The notes under the pieces are model-generated. The model did not search any database. It was not told the origin of the DNA and saw only the letters and a list, made by a program, of their open reading frames with translations. Positions 43,301 to 50,460 of a DNA stretch of 64,000 bases are shown piece after piece (within the stretch, counting starts at the first letter, position 1; each line of letters begins with the position of its first letter). The translations under genes were made by a program, and so were the position numbers. This DNA comes from Metopolophium dirhodum (taxonomy: Eukaryota > Arthropoda > Insecta > Hemiptera > Aphididae), in assembly GCF_019925205.1 (NCBI RefSeq), contig NC_083562.1, forward strand, positions 23,002,001 through 23,066,000, written 5' to 3'.

Positions 43301-45060
43301 CAACGTCAATAACTGTTATAAGTTATAACTTATAAGGGAATGTTGTTTTCTTAGTGCTGCTATAAAGTTGTACCTTAGACCATTTATAAAGGTTAGTATC
43401 TTCATTAGGTACATATAGAGGTACCTAGGTACAAAATTAAATAACAATTAATGCAACAATAAATTACTCTTATTTGTATTTTAAAATGGATGATAAGGAT
43501 AACACATCTCAATTGAGATGAAACTGTATAAATGAATATTTAGAACAATTATCATGTTATACATAAATACCTTATAGAATAACAACTTCTAAAAACATCT
43601 AAAGGTTAAACATCACTTCAGAATATTATGAAATATTGATTATAGATTAAAAAAAAATAATCATTTACCTATCTATACTAATATATAAAGCTGTAGAGTT
43701 TGTTTGTTTGAATGCACTAATCTCAGGAACTACTGGTTCGAATTGAAAAATTATTTTTAAGTTGGATAGTGCATTCATCAAGGAAGGTTATAGGCTATAT
43801 AACATCACACTACGACCAATTAATAGAAGCCTGGGGAAGTGCTCAAACAGGGATTTTGAAATTTACGATGGAAATATTGGCTAATTTAAAAAGGGTTAAA
43901 TTTGGTTTTTTTATTCATTGGATTTTAGTATGGTTAGGTTAGGTTAGGATTATGTATTATTTACAGTAAGGGGTCCGCGATCTACCACAGGTCGATTGCC
44001 AATCTGATAGTATACTGCTGCGAATCAGAATTTTTATTCCAGGCAAAAGAAAAGTTGAGATAAATTTTGAACACCATACACCGAATATTAAATAACGAAT
44101 TGAACAAAGTTTGAGTCAAATAGAGTTGGTACATTTAACGGGCAACAAAGTGCACGGGATCGGCTAGATAATTATATTTATATAGTTATATTATTGACTT
44201 CCTATATTATTTTAAGTTGTAAGGTATATGTAATAAGAAATAATAATCAATAAATAATTATAAATATATACCTACCTATATATCTACCTACATTAAGGTA
44301 ATAACAATAATATTTAAAATTACAATTCTTTGTGATAACAAAAACAAAGTATTGATTTTTAAGTAGGTAACTTGCTAAATTGTTATTTTTTTATTGAACT
44401 TTTTCAAGTTTACTAATATGAAATAACTTTTAAATTAACTCTTAGCTAATAGCTAAAAATTTTTTATAGGTATTATCTAAGTTAACTAACTACTTAAAGG
44501 AGTTAAACAAATTTGATAATACCCAATGCATGGACAAATTAAGCTTACAATTTAAAACTAGGCTATAAATTATTTTAAAATATGTTTGATCATTACATTT
44601 AGTCAATCAATAGTTAAAATTAAAAACTTTCAATCTTTCATTCAAAACTACATATAATATTTTAATAACTATCTACCTAGGGTATTTGTTTTAATTCTAA
44701 AAAATATATTAAATCCTTAATAAAGATATTCATAGGTTTGTATAATATGAGTGGTATTTCTAACTACCCAAGTACCTATTACCCGAGCTATTACCTAACT
44801 AGGTATTAACTTAGGTAAATTCCTACTTAACGGAAACAAGCTATCACAACTAATTCACAAGACAAAAATATGTGTGAAAATGATTTACCTCTAATTGGAA
44901 ATGGTTTTGTCAGCACAGTGTCTGTGGTTGGAGGTAAATGTCGATAAACTTGATTGTTTTCATCTTTGGGTGGCCAGTAATGTTCACTGCACAATTTGAC
45001 ACAGTCACCATTGCTGTAATCGGGTACAACAGTCTTCACTACAGAACTGCAAACGGCCAT
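10229..45060 (-). CDS. Pfkfb: 6-phosphofructo-2-kinase/fructose-2,6-bisphosphatase (bifunctional), full gene
   Basis: This cytosolic enzyme makes and breaks fructose-2,6-bisphosphate, the allosteric activator of phosphofructokinase-1, and so sets glycolytic flux. Coding exons in order (minus strand): one of three first exons (44889-45060, 32466-32562, 22217-22268), then 18231-18356, 17936-18096, 17360-17494, 16835-17092, 16397-16615, 16027-16261, 15744-15871 and 10229-10342. All junctions have AG/GT sites and the phases agree. With the distal first exon the product is 515 aa, close to animal family members. Landmarks in that isoform: Walker A GLPARGKT at 74-81, VFNLGEYRR and FFRPDN substrate-site motifs in exon 3, and VFDATNST in exon 4. 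The phosphatase has the phosphohistidine His285 (RHGES, formed across the exon 5/6 junction), Glu354 (NEIDAG) and His419 (VSHQAVFRC). Spacing of the three catalytic residues equals that known for the family. No break or missing key residue was seen. The gene body is about 35 kb, mostly repeat-rich intron. Confidence 0.95.
10343..15743 (-). other. Pfkfb: Pfkfb intron 8, 5.4 kb
   Basis: Joins exons 8 and 9 if the terminal exon is right. AT-rich. Contains the hAT-like element 11048-11288 and no other recognisable feature; ORFs such as 14392-14607 have chance-like composition. Confidence 0.6.
11048..11288. mobile_element. hAT-like MITE, 241 bp
   Basis: Left end CAGTGCAGGCGCCGA and right end TCGGCGCCACTG are inverted. 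Both arms continue with a GGGGAAAA/TTTTCCCC word. The 8-bp flanks TACCTAAC and TAACTAAT match at 6 of 8, suggesting an old duplication. Confidence 0.65.
15744..15871 (-). CDS. Pfkfb: Pfkfb exon 8: end of bisphosphatase domain
   Basis: Encodes EELPYLEVPLHSLIKLTPVA followed by YGCKMEQINFP and EAVNTHRPKPQ, the conserved end of the catalytic core. The donor after CAG is GTTAGT, phase 0. Read-through past this donor would add only VSYLNKNKNE before a TAG, giving a short alternative C-terminus if the intron were retained. Confidence 0.93.
16027..16261 (-). CDS. Pfkfb: Pfkfb exon 7: second bisphosphatase histidine
   Basis: Encodes GVCDGKTYAMIKREYPEQF, then YRYPRGESYEDLVARLEPVI and NVLVVSHQAVFRCLLAYFLD. 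The SHQA histidine is the second catalytic His; the residue before it is Ser where mammals have Cys. Acceptor ATTTTTTAG, donor TCAG/GTTGGT, phase 1. Confidence 0.95.
16397..16615 (-). CDS. Pfkfb: Pfkfb exon 6: bisphosphatase catalytic histidine and glutamate
   Basis: Starts directly with HGESEWNKEGKIGGDS, the phosphoglycerate-mutase-type phosphohistidine motif, and ends KSLNEIDA, containing the catalytic acid Glu. 73 codons, phase 0 both sides. The segment WTSWHYRTIQTA carries W-H-Y-R where vertebrate forms usually have Q-L-K-S; this is a tolerated surface variation rather than a lost active-site residue. Confidence 0.95.
16835..17092 (-). CDS. Pfkfb: Pfkfb exon 5: end of kinase, linker and start of bisphosphatase
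   Basis: 86 codons from EVKINSPDY (after GCGCTGCAG) through the kinase C-terminal segment to ARIVYYLMNIH and PRTIYLTR. The final Arg is the R of the catalytic RHG motif, whose His and Gly are in the next exon. The donor is AGA/GTGAGT. All of this matches the kinase-to-phosphatase transition of the family. Confidence 0.95.
17175..17260. mobile_element. Very short hAT-like remnant in Pfkfb intron 4
   Basis: Left TACTGGTTTTCAACCC and right GGTTGGAGACCACTGC are imperfect inverted repeats resembling CAGTGGTYTYCAACC termini. No clean target duplication seen. Confidence 0.4.
17360..17494 (-). CDS. Pfkfb: Pfkfb exon 4: Walker B-like segment of the kinase domain
   Basis: 45 codons, phase 0 on both sides. 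Encodes VFDATNSTIERRQLILEIV and then FFVESVCDDPKIVEQNIM. VFDATN and ESVCDDP are conserved nucleotide- and Mg-binding elements of 6-phosphofructo-2-kinase. The donor ATG/GTAAAG is slightly weaker than the others. Confidence 0.95.
17936..18096 (-). CDS. Pfkfb: Pfkfb exon 3: fructose-6-phosphate site region
   Basis: Begins after TTTCAG and encodes VFNLGEYRRHATTAYKCHEF followed by FRPDNVEAMAIRTQC, ending GGEVA before donor GTAAGT (phase 0). GEYRR and FFRPDN are kinase-domain signatures of this family. Confidence 0.95.
18231..18356 (-). CDS. Pfkfb: Pfkfb exon 2: Walker A of the kinase domain
   Basis: First exon common to all isoforms. The acceptor is TTTTCTAG and the first two bases complete a Gly codon supplied by any of the three upstream exons. 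It encodes ERLNYVNTPHVIAMVG followed by LPARGKTYISKKL and RYLNWIGINTK: the ATP-binding P-loop and following helix of 6-phosphofructo-2-kinase, essentially invariant in animals. Donor AAAG/GTGAAT, phase 1. Confidence 0.95.
18357..22216 (-). other. Pfkfb: Pfkfb intron between exon 1C and exon 2
   Basis: AT-rich intron. It contains one TTAA-bounded fold-back element (20573-21075) and otherwise nothing recognisable. Confidence 0.6.
20573..21075. mobile_element. TTAA-bounded fold-back MITE, copy 1 (503 bp)
   Basis: Left TTAAGGGCGTTGGAGCCGG, right read inward TTAAGGGGGTCGGTGCTGG. Just inside, long inverted arms of about 110 bp repeat AACTCTCACGCCC / GGGCGAGAAAGTT and GAGAACATT..AGGTCGGAT, so the whole element can fold into a hairpin. 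A second copy lies at 29665-30096. Confidence 0.8.
22217..22268 (-). CDS. Pfkfb: Pfkfb alternative first coding exon 1C (short, RRLS-containing)
   Basis: A short exon encoding MFPRRLSLFERQEFIMI plus the first base of a Gly codon. It ends at a consensus donor, ATCG/GTGAGT, again phase 1, so it splices in frame to exon 2 and predicts a 475-aa isoform. It lies at the edge of a GC-rich, CpG-dense block (22220-23100) that stands out in this AT-rich intron. The ATG at 22266-22268 is the first in frame near the donor; the frame is open upstream without another ATG that I could find. The peptide has R-R-L-S, a basophilic-kinase type site. Mammalian liver isoforms carry an RRxSS protein kinase A site in the equivalent N-terminal segment. 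Function here is inferred. Confidence 0.6.
22217..23110. promoter_or_regulatory. CpG-rich promoter-like block
   Basis: Dense CGNCG words in an otherwise AT-rich intron, containing Pfkfb exon 1C (minus) at its left edge. On the plus strand TATAAATA at 22947-22954 is followed by CpG-rich DNA, so transcription in the opposite direction is also possible. The ORFs in 22399-22882 are repetitive Arg/Ser-rich products of this composition. Confidence 0.5.
24500..25003. mobile_element. Fold-back MITE with two CRE palindromes
   Basis: Left arm TATTCAATGAGATAC ... GTGACGTCATAGAGCC ... TGTTTTACGTGTAAAAG is repeated inverted on the right as CTTTTACACGTAAAACA ... GGCTCTATGACGTCAC ... GTATCTCGTTGAATA. TIRs exceed 100 bp. 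Each arm holds a perfect TGACGTCA (24547-24554 and 24938-24945). Exact borders are uncertain by a few bases. Confidence 0.75.
25174..25850. mobile_element. MITE with imperfect TIRs
   Basis: Left TAGGTACCTAAAAA ... CACGATTGAGCATATACC is mirrored on the right by TTTATGCTCAATTGTGTCCC ... TTTTTAGGTACTACACC. A further direct/inverted TGCTCAATCGTGTAG word sits at about 25784-25799. Borders approximate. Confidence 0.6.
26572..26826. mobile_element. hAT-like MITE, 255 bp
   Basis: Ends ACGATTCTTAAAC and GTTTAAGAACCGCTGAG are inverted. Flanks ATAGCACA (26564-26571) and CTAGCACA (26827-26834) match at 7 of 8, consistent with an 8-bp hAT duplication. Confidence 0.65.
28748..28975 (+). mobile_element. 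SINE with 5S rRNA-like internal promoter
   Basis: A GC-rich 228-bp unit starting GTGGCTCGGCGTGGCGCAGTGG. It contains GGATGGGTGACC at 28828-28839, a hallmark of the 5S rRNA internal control region, followed by CACCCGGGTTCG, and ends in an A-rich tail (AAAACCTAATAAAAAAAA). It is flanked by AAAAGTATAAAG (28736-28747) and AAAAGTATAGAG (28976-28987), one mismatch, as expected for target-primed insertion. The 28691-28876 minus ORF is its shadow. Confidence 0.8.
29665..30096. mobile_element. TTAA-bounded fold-back MITE, copy 2 (432 bp)
   Basis: Same family as 20573-21075: GGGCGTTGAAGCTAGTGTG at the left, CAGCACTGACACCCTTAA at the right, and the same inverted arms with CTCACGCCC and GAGAACATTTTGCAGGTCG. 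The left border reads CTAA instead of TTAA, probably a point change. Confidence 0.8.
30111..30160 (+). repeat. Dispersed family fragment
   Basis: GAAAAGCGAATCTAAGCGG AGATGGTCTGTCAGCCTATAG-type sequence; the same block recurs at 34273-34320 and 54020-54060, and inverted at about 32280, 35120, 47440 and 50370. Confidence 0.6.
31900..32420 (-). repeat. Dispersed AT-rich repeat family, copy
   Basis: Contains the family blocks TTGAAGTTCAAATTTTGAC, then a CTGACAGACTGTCTCTGCTC block and the TATACAATGATTTATTATTG-like block, ending next to Pfkfb exon 1B. Confidence 0.55.
32466..32562 (-). CDS. Pfkfb: Pfkfb alternative first coding exon 1B
   Basis: Encodes MHHNRDCESQF...SKIYVKG (32 codons plus 1 nt), ending at a strong donor, AAGG/GTGAGT, in the same phase 1 as exon 1A. 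The frame stays open further upstream to a GTG at 32655 preceded by TAG. The first ATG is at 32560-32562, so the CDS is placed there; a longer non-AUG start cannot be excluded. The flanking 32560-32700 is markedly CpG-rich compared with the AT-rich intron around it, as expected for a promoter-proximal exon. Spliced to exon 2 it predicts a 490-aa isoform. Transcript data are needed to confirm use. Confidence 0.65.
33182..33575. mobile_element. TTAA-bounded fold-back MITE, 394 bp
   Basis: Left TTAAGAGGACGCTACACCCG, right read inward TTAAGAAGACGCTACACCCG. Both arms continue with CAAATGTAAAA.ATTGC, and the centre holds a second nested palindrome (AACGTCGTTTTTATTTTTT / AAAATAAAAACGACGTT). Different sequence from the 20573 family but with the same TTAA borders. 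Confidence 0.85.
34170..34530 (+). repeat. Dispersed AT-rich repeat family, copy
   Basis: Carries GTGGGTGTCGCTTTGCTGT, GTGGGTCACTGTAATGGATG, AAATTTGAATTCAATGATA and ACGATTCAGAGCGAAGACGG in this order, then the AATGCTTATAAAAAAA block. The same order is seen at 53905-54370. Confidence 0.75.
35120..35235 (-). repeat. Dispersed AT-rich repeat family, fragment
   Basis: Inverted orientation: CTCAGAATCGTTTTTCGTAT, then TAAATTCAAATTTAATAAAT and TCCATTACAGTGATC. Confidence 0.6.
35880..36324 (+). pseudogene. Decayed hAT transposase, C-terminal dimerisation region
   Basis: Translation shows YSLIIKINHQDLYPYVEIA, a stop, then FLSCPISNCSAERSFSVLKR and VKFYLTSKT, a stop/frameshift, then MNSLAVLTIESCL..NLDYDD. 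The SAERSFS..K...YL motif and SLA.L.IE block are the hAT C-terminal dimerisation domain, of the type found in ZMYM1-like/hAT proteins. At least one in-frame stop and one frameshift; not functional. Upstream GCCCCGAGCGGTAAATTA near 35590 may be part of the same insertion. Confidence 0.8.
41858..42138. mobile_element. hAT-like MITE, 281 bp
   Basis: Left CAGAGCCTACTTAGG, right read inward TAGAGCCTTACTTAGG, flanked by a perfect 8-bp duplication CTAATAAC at 41850-41857 and 42139-42146. Confidence 0.8.
43672..44167 (+). mobile_element. Non-autonomous Helitron-like element
   Basis: Starts TCTATACTAATATATAAAGC, continues with TTGTTTGTTTGAATGCACTA and CTCAGGAACTACTGGTTCGA, and ends with GGGCAACAAAGTGC...CGGCTAG. 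This start and a CTAG end after a short GC-rich hairpin are typical of insect Helitrons. No coding sequence. The 3' base after CTAG is A rather than the expected T. Confidence 0.7.
44889..45060 (-). CDS. Pfkfb: Pfkfb first coding exon 1A (distal)
   Basis: Encodes an N-terminal extension of 57 residues beginning MAVCSSVVKTVV and ending KPFPIRG, with the last G codon completed by exon 2. The reading frame is open upstream to a GTG at 45075, with a stop just before it. The first in-frame ATG is at 45058-45060, so that start is chosen. The donor reads AGAG/GTAAAT, phase 1. The extension has no recognisable domain; it is Cys/Pro-containing and not obviously basic. Upstream DNA (about 45240-45560) is richer in CG than its surroundings and is the likely promoter region. 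In this family N-terminal extensions modulate kinase activity; that role here is inference. Confidence 0.8.
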
Positions 45061-46489
45061 TACTTCATTAATCACTTAGTAACGTACGTGAAGCTAAATT
45101 TATAATGTATATTACTATGTTATTAAATGTTGAATATTTATAATACAAAAAACAGGAGCGGATTATAAAACAAAACAATAAAGAAACCAACAATTAAAAA
45201 AACATTCCTTTCATAAAACAACGAACCGTTTCGTTTAAATTAAATAAACAGAATGGATTTTCGGACAAGAACGGGCGGTTTGAACGACTGTCGCGCGAAC
45301 GAACGAGGGAAGCAACGTGCAACAGCGATAGTGACGACTGACCACTGACGGTACTACGGTAGAACGTATTCTTTTATCTATGGTAGTACGGTACTACGGA
45401 CTACGGTAGACAAAATTACTATTTACTCAGTAGCCACTTGACGACACACAGAACCGTCAGGACGGACAGACCCGTAAAACGTGCTGTACATCTTGGATGA
45501 TTTTTACGAACTCCGGAGTCCGGATGAATGACAACCATCGTCTATCGATTGATAAGAAATTTGATAACGCTTATGGCTAGAATAGAATGATGTACGCGAC
45601 GTCATTACTCGTAATTTCTCCTAAAATTTTGTAAATTTGTGATTTTTGAAAAACCCGTCAGCATTATGATTGGTCTATAGCCTATAAGTTTAAAATATAT
45701 AAATACTTAAATTATGATTGATCGTACGCAGTTTTTAATTTTTACAAGACCTTACACCATGAAGCGTGGAACAACGTCGTAGTCATTTTTGTCTTCCATG
45801 ACGGGCCTTGAATCTGACACTCGGCCGCCCTACCAAATGATACTGATTACTGGAATCAACATTCATCAGCCGATATATTCAATATTGATCACGGACTAAA
45901 ATATTAATAATATATTAACATCAGCTTAGTCCGTGAGTGGCGTACGCAAGATTTTTAAATGGTGGCTGTGCTTAAAATGAGCCATGAGGGCAGACGCGGG
46001 GGACGGAGTCCCTTTTCTTCGTAGAAAATATTTATGCTTCTAATTATATCCAAATCAATATTTAGGTACGCACATATTTTTTACGCTTTTACATCCCCTT
46101 TATAATTTTTTTCCAATTCAAGCATAATATGTCGTATAATAATTTTAGACGTTTAGCCGTTTAGGTGAGGCAAATATGAAAATGTTTATACAACTTCAAC
46201 TTTTCTAGTAGTAAAAATGATCTAATCATAAACTTCGATGGAGGTTTTTGGAAGCAAATTTGATCTACTTGAAACTTTTAGGAGGTCGAAATTGAAAATT
46301 CTCAGTATTTTTTAAAATAATCGGGGAAAATAATTGAAAAACTGTTTGGTAACCTTGGTTAGACCGTCTTCTCTTAGATTGTACTTGATCAATTTTAATT
46401 CTTTTTCTAAAAATGTCAATAAAAAATTATTGGTTCGGTCAAAAAGCTTAAAATGTAATACAAGACTTAGGGCCGTTCTTAAATGCTTT

Positions 46490-47595
46490 ATATTATACCT
46501 AACTATTTAAAAATGGACGATACATAGACACGATTATTTTTTATAAGCATTTAAAGTTCAAGTTTTGACAAAACCTCAATAATCAATTTATAGTTTTAAA
46601 TTTATAAAATATTAGGTAAATTTGTACAGTAAAAGCTTGAAAATTCAATACAAGGTCTTTCATACAAGTAGTTCATACTTTTAACAAAAAATAACTCATC
46701 TTTTTAGGAAAGTTGGTATGCAAATGCAATGTTTAAAAATGAATTCATTCTAGTAAGACGTATATGAATTTATATAATTAAGTCAGTAAGTAACAATTGC
46801 AAACTAACAGTTGTATGTACCATGTACTTACTAAAGTAATATATGACTATTTTCCATACGTGACACAATTTTTAAAATTATTTGACTCTTTTGGAGGTAT
46901 AATATTATGAAACAATTTCGATTTTAGATTCTGAGCGGAGCGATGAATGTATTGATTTTACAATGAAGGAAAAACGGAAATTTATACGCAAAATCGGTTT
47001 TTGACAAATTTGATATTGATTTTTGGTTTAACTCTAAAACAAACGAACGCATATACATGACATTTTCACTGGTTGTTTATATTCGCAATTTCTATAAACG
47101 ATAAAATTTTCAACATATTTTGATTTGTTTTGTACTGTTTAGGAACATTTTCAGTTTTCAATTTTATTAGTCTTTTTTTTTCTATGAATGTCAATAAAAC
47201 TTAATGGGTAAAAAAGCGTGAAAAATTAATATAAGGCTCCTGGTATATTGTTACAATAGCAGTTGAAAAATATTAAAAATACAGTCACGGTTTTTTTTTA
47301 TAAACATTTAAAGTTCGAATTTTGACAAAATTTATAAAATGTTCAACATTTATATCTAAGGATTGAAAATTTAAAACAAGGTTCCACGTAAATAGGTTAT
47401 AATATATAAATTACTTTATTCACAATAATATCATAGACTGACTGACCGTTTTCGCTCAGAATCGCTTTTCTTATACAATGATATTATATCATTGAATTCA
47501 AATTTAACACCATCCATTACAGTGACCCACTTCTAACCTTCTGTGTATAGCAAAGCGACACCCACTTGCCCACCTTTTTATTTTGTTTTTCCGTA
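46490..47595 (-). repeat. Dispersed AT-rich repeat family, longest minus-oriented copy
   Basis: Contains two ATAAGCATTTAAAGTTC-type blocks (about 46545 and 47302), then CTGACTGACCGTTTTCGCTC, the ATTGAATTCAAATTTAACAC block, CATCCATTACAGTGACCC and AAAGCGACACCCACTTGCCC. No coding capacity seen. Confidence 0.7.
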
Positions 47596-47824
47596 ATGTC
47601 ATAATAAAAACGAGGAGCCGTGTGGCCGTCCATCCGTCTGTTAGTTACCAGTAAATAGTTACCATTGTTGCGGTATTAAGAAGTATATTTTTTGTCCGCA
47701 GTTACGATTGTTTCATGTTTGTATATCTATATTTACCTACTTATACATTTTGTATAACAGTTATATATTCATTCTAGCCAATATACTATACCAATATACA
47801 CACCGTGAGTTTGCTGCAGGACTT

Positions 47825-47905
47825 ACACAGTTACACGAAGTCCGCCGGTGTGATGCAACCGAACCGGTAACAGAGACCGTGGCTAAACCTAAGCACAGGT
47901 CGGTA
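47825..47905 (+). other. Exon-like segment, unassigned
   Basis: A TTACACAG acceptor-like site, then an open frame LHEVRRCDATEPVTETVAKP up to a possible donor GTCG/GTATGA. It is CG-richer than its flanks. No partner exon could be identified. Confidence 0.2.
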
Positions 47906-49959
47906 TGAAAGAGGACAAAGTGTTTTGTCAGACGCTTATTTTGTTGCGCCTAAGACTCGCAGCTATTAGACCTATTACGATTTACGGTCCTGTTATATAC
48001 GTAATACGTGAATAGTATTTTTTAAATTTAAATACGTTATGTGATTGATCGTAGCTTTGTAAGGCGCGCCAAGTCAAAATAATGGTACTCATCTCTGTAT
48101 GTTTTGTAGTCTACAATCAGCTTACTACGGTCTTAATATTTCGTGTTCATATCGCAGCCTGATTTTTTTAGCAAACATTTTAAACATACTGTCATACTGA
48201 CTTAAAATTCTCCAATATATTCCGTAATATCTATATCAACATTTATTATTTTCTATAACTCCAGCAATGTAAAAAGTAGAAATGAAATTTGATTGTTAAG
48301 GATGTCTGCCAATTTTGGAAAATGGTAAATTGTTGTTTAATTAAGGGAATCGGTGGTGGACAGTTTTTAAGAAGTTCGAATTAGGCAATTTTTAAATTGC
48401 ATGCATGCGGATCTTGTAAATGTGTGCATGGTAAGTGATCATTAGTATGTTTACTGTGTGTAAAGAGATAGTGGAGCGTTCCTCCACGCGCATGCACAAG
48501 TCGGCGGCTCGATGTTGAGAGTGCGAACTGTAAACAATACATACTCATTTGTATGTATTTTGTTCCATTTTACCGATCGACCTGATATTTTTTCAGAAAA
48601 CTGATCTGTTTTCGTTATAATGTCTACTTGAGATGGGTCAATCCACATTTCAAGATTTCTGATTTAAATTCCAAATAATCAACGTTTGAATTCAAAATTT
48701 CAAAATATTCAAAGTTAATTTATAGTTGTTTGGGGGTAGGGGGCACTGATCGATCTCAAGTAGACATAATAACTAATTCAAATAAGTTATAAAAAATATT
48801 ATCATACATCGCATTACTATAGGTTGACCATTATAATCGAATAAAGATTAGTATGTTTTGGCTAAAATAACAGTCCGCCACAGATAAAGAAAATTTATTG
48901 TGATTTATAGTATTTTTTTTTTGTTAATCTACCTCAAAAGATCGTTTTTTGAAAATGTTGCTGTGGGAAATTTAAATGAATCGGTAGTTTGTAGTAGTTC
49001 AAACTTTCAAAGTCTGAACCATACTTAATTAACAATAATATATTATATTGTATTAAAGATGTGAGCTCAGTAAGCTTTACGGGTAAGCGTAAATTACGTA
49101 CATTTTACCAAGATATTTTTTTACCGGGTAAATTTTTTTACTGTTCATAAAATCGAGTGACCAGTGACACCTCATTTTTAATGTTTTTACTAGTATTTAA
49201 CTAACTTTTATTTAGGTAGTCAAAGTAGCCTATACGACTATAATTAATGTATAGACACTGTATTTTAGTGTATAGTCGTATAATAATTAATAGCCGTACA
49301 CGAATAGTAAAGATAGGTTGGAAGATAGTAATTATAGAAAAAAATATTCATTCTACATCTACACACTTCATAAAAAGGTTTTGAGAAGGTATGAAAAAAT
49401 TGGGCACGTAATCTTTATTTGAAAATTGAATAAAAATTACAATTACAACATTTTTTATACAAATTTTACGTAAATCTCTAAATTTGTATCTATTTCAGAT
49501 TTACAATTTGCTTTTTTACCAAGTAAAGTTATATTCATACAACAAAGATATTAAATTATCTAATAGGTATAATTAAAACTGTAATTGTCGTCTAATAGTG
49601 TGAAGGCTTATTAGTTATTACTAATTAGTAATTTTTAACAAAGGGGCTAGTGGCTACACTTAATTTTTGCTTATATGTTTACAGCATAGACATTATTTAC
49701 ATATATTTTATAGACAGGGTGTACACTGTACAGGGTAAAGGGTTTACAGTTTACACGTTTACAGGGTAAAACTGCAAGAGTCTATAAAATATTTTTGCAC
49801 TTTTGTAAAATTGTGATTACGACTGCAATAGTTACTGGTTAGGAAATTAAATATTACTAATCTAATAAGTGTTTTAAACTGTTTTCAGTTATATATAGAC
49901 ATTTTCAATTTTCAATTTTTTTTACTTTTTTATCTATAACATTTATGTCGTGGAATCGA

Positions 49960-50460
49960 AATGCTTGAAAATGTAATACAAAATTCCTCATAACTCATAA
50001 GCTATTATATAATGGCAGTTAAAAAATATTAAAATCTAAAAATGTATACTCACGATTTTTTTTATAAGTATTTAAAGTTCGAATTTAGACAATATTTATT
50101 AAAATCTTGAAAATGTTCAAATTATGTTGTAGTTCAAAAATTAAAAAATGTTCAATTCTTATAGATAAGGAAAAAACATTTAAAACACGGATTCTCATAA
50201 ATAATTCATACTGTCACCAAAAATATAATATATATATATATATATAAACACAGTTCTAAACAGGCATTTTAAGTTCAAATTTGGATGAAATTACAAAATT
50301 AAATATTTTATTAAAATTAAGAATAAGTAAAGATTTTTGTTATTTTATTGTAATTTAAAAATATTATAGGCTGACAGACCATCTTCGCTCAGAATAGTTT
50401 ATCATTACATACAATGATTATTGAATTCAAATTAAATTTTAACACATCCATTACCGTGAC
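49960..50460 (-). repeat. Dispersed repeat family copy, interrupted by a hAT insertion
   Basis: Runs up to CATCCATTACCGTGAC and resumes after the insertion at 52271 with ACCGTGACTCTGTTAAC and the degenerate AAAGCG..ACTAACTTGTTCGC block, matching the order of the intact copy at 47500-47590. Confidence 0.75.

Larger units (their letters stand above)
32563..44888 (-). other. Pfkfb: Pfkfb first intron, distal part (between exons 1A and 1B)
   Basis: 12.3 kb, AT-rich. Contains repeats at 33182-33575, 34170-34530, 35120-35235, a hAT transposase relic (35880-36324), a MITE (41858-42138) and a Helitron-like element (43672-44167). The stretch 36700-41850 shows nothing beyond simple AT-rich DNA, a hAT-like left end (CAGTGTTTCCCAACC) at 36841 and a repeat end near 37540. 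Confidence 0.6.

Noticed and set aside
45061..45075. Upstream extension of exon 1A to residues before MAVCSS
   Set aside because: It would start at GTG; ATG at 45060 is the better start. The same reasoning moved the start of exon 1B from GTG 32655 to ATG 32562.
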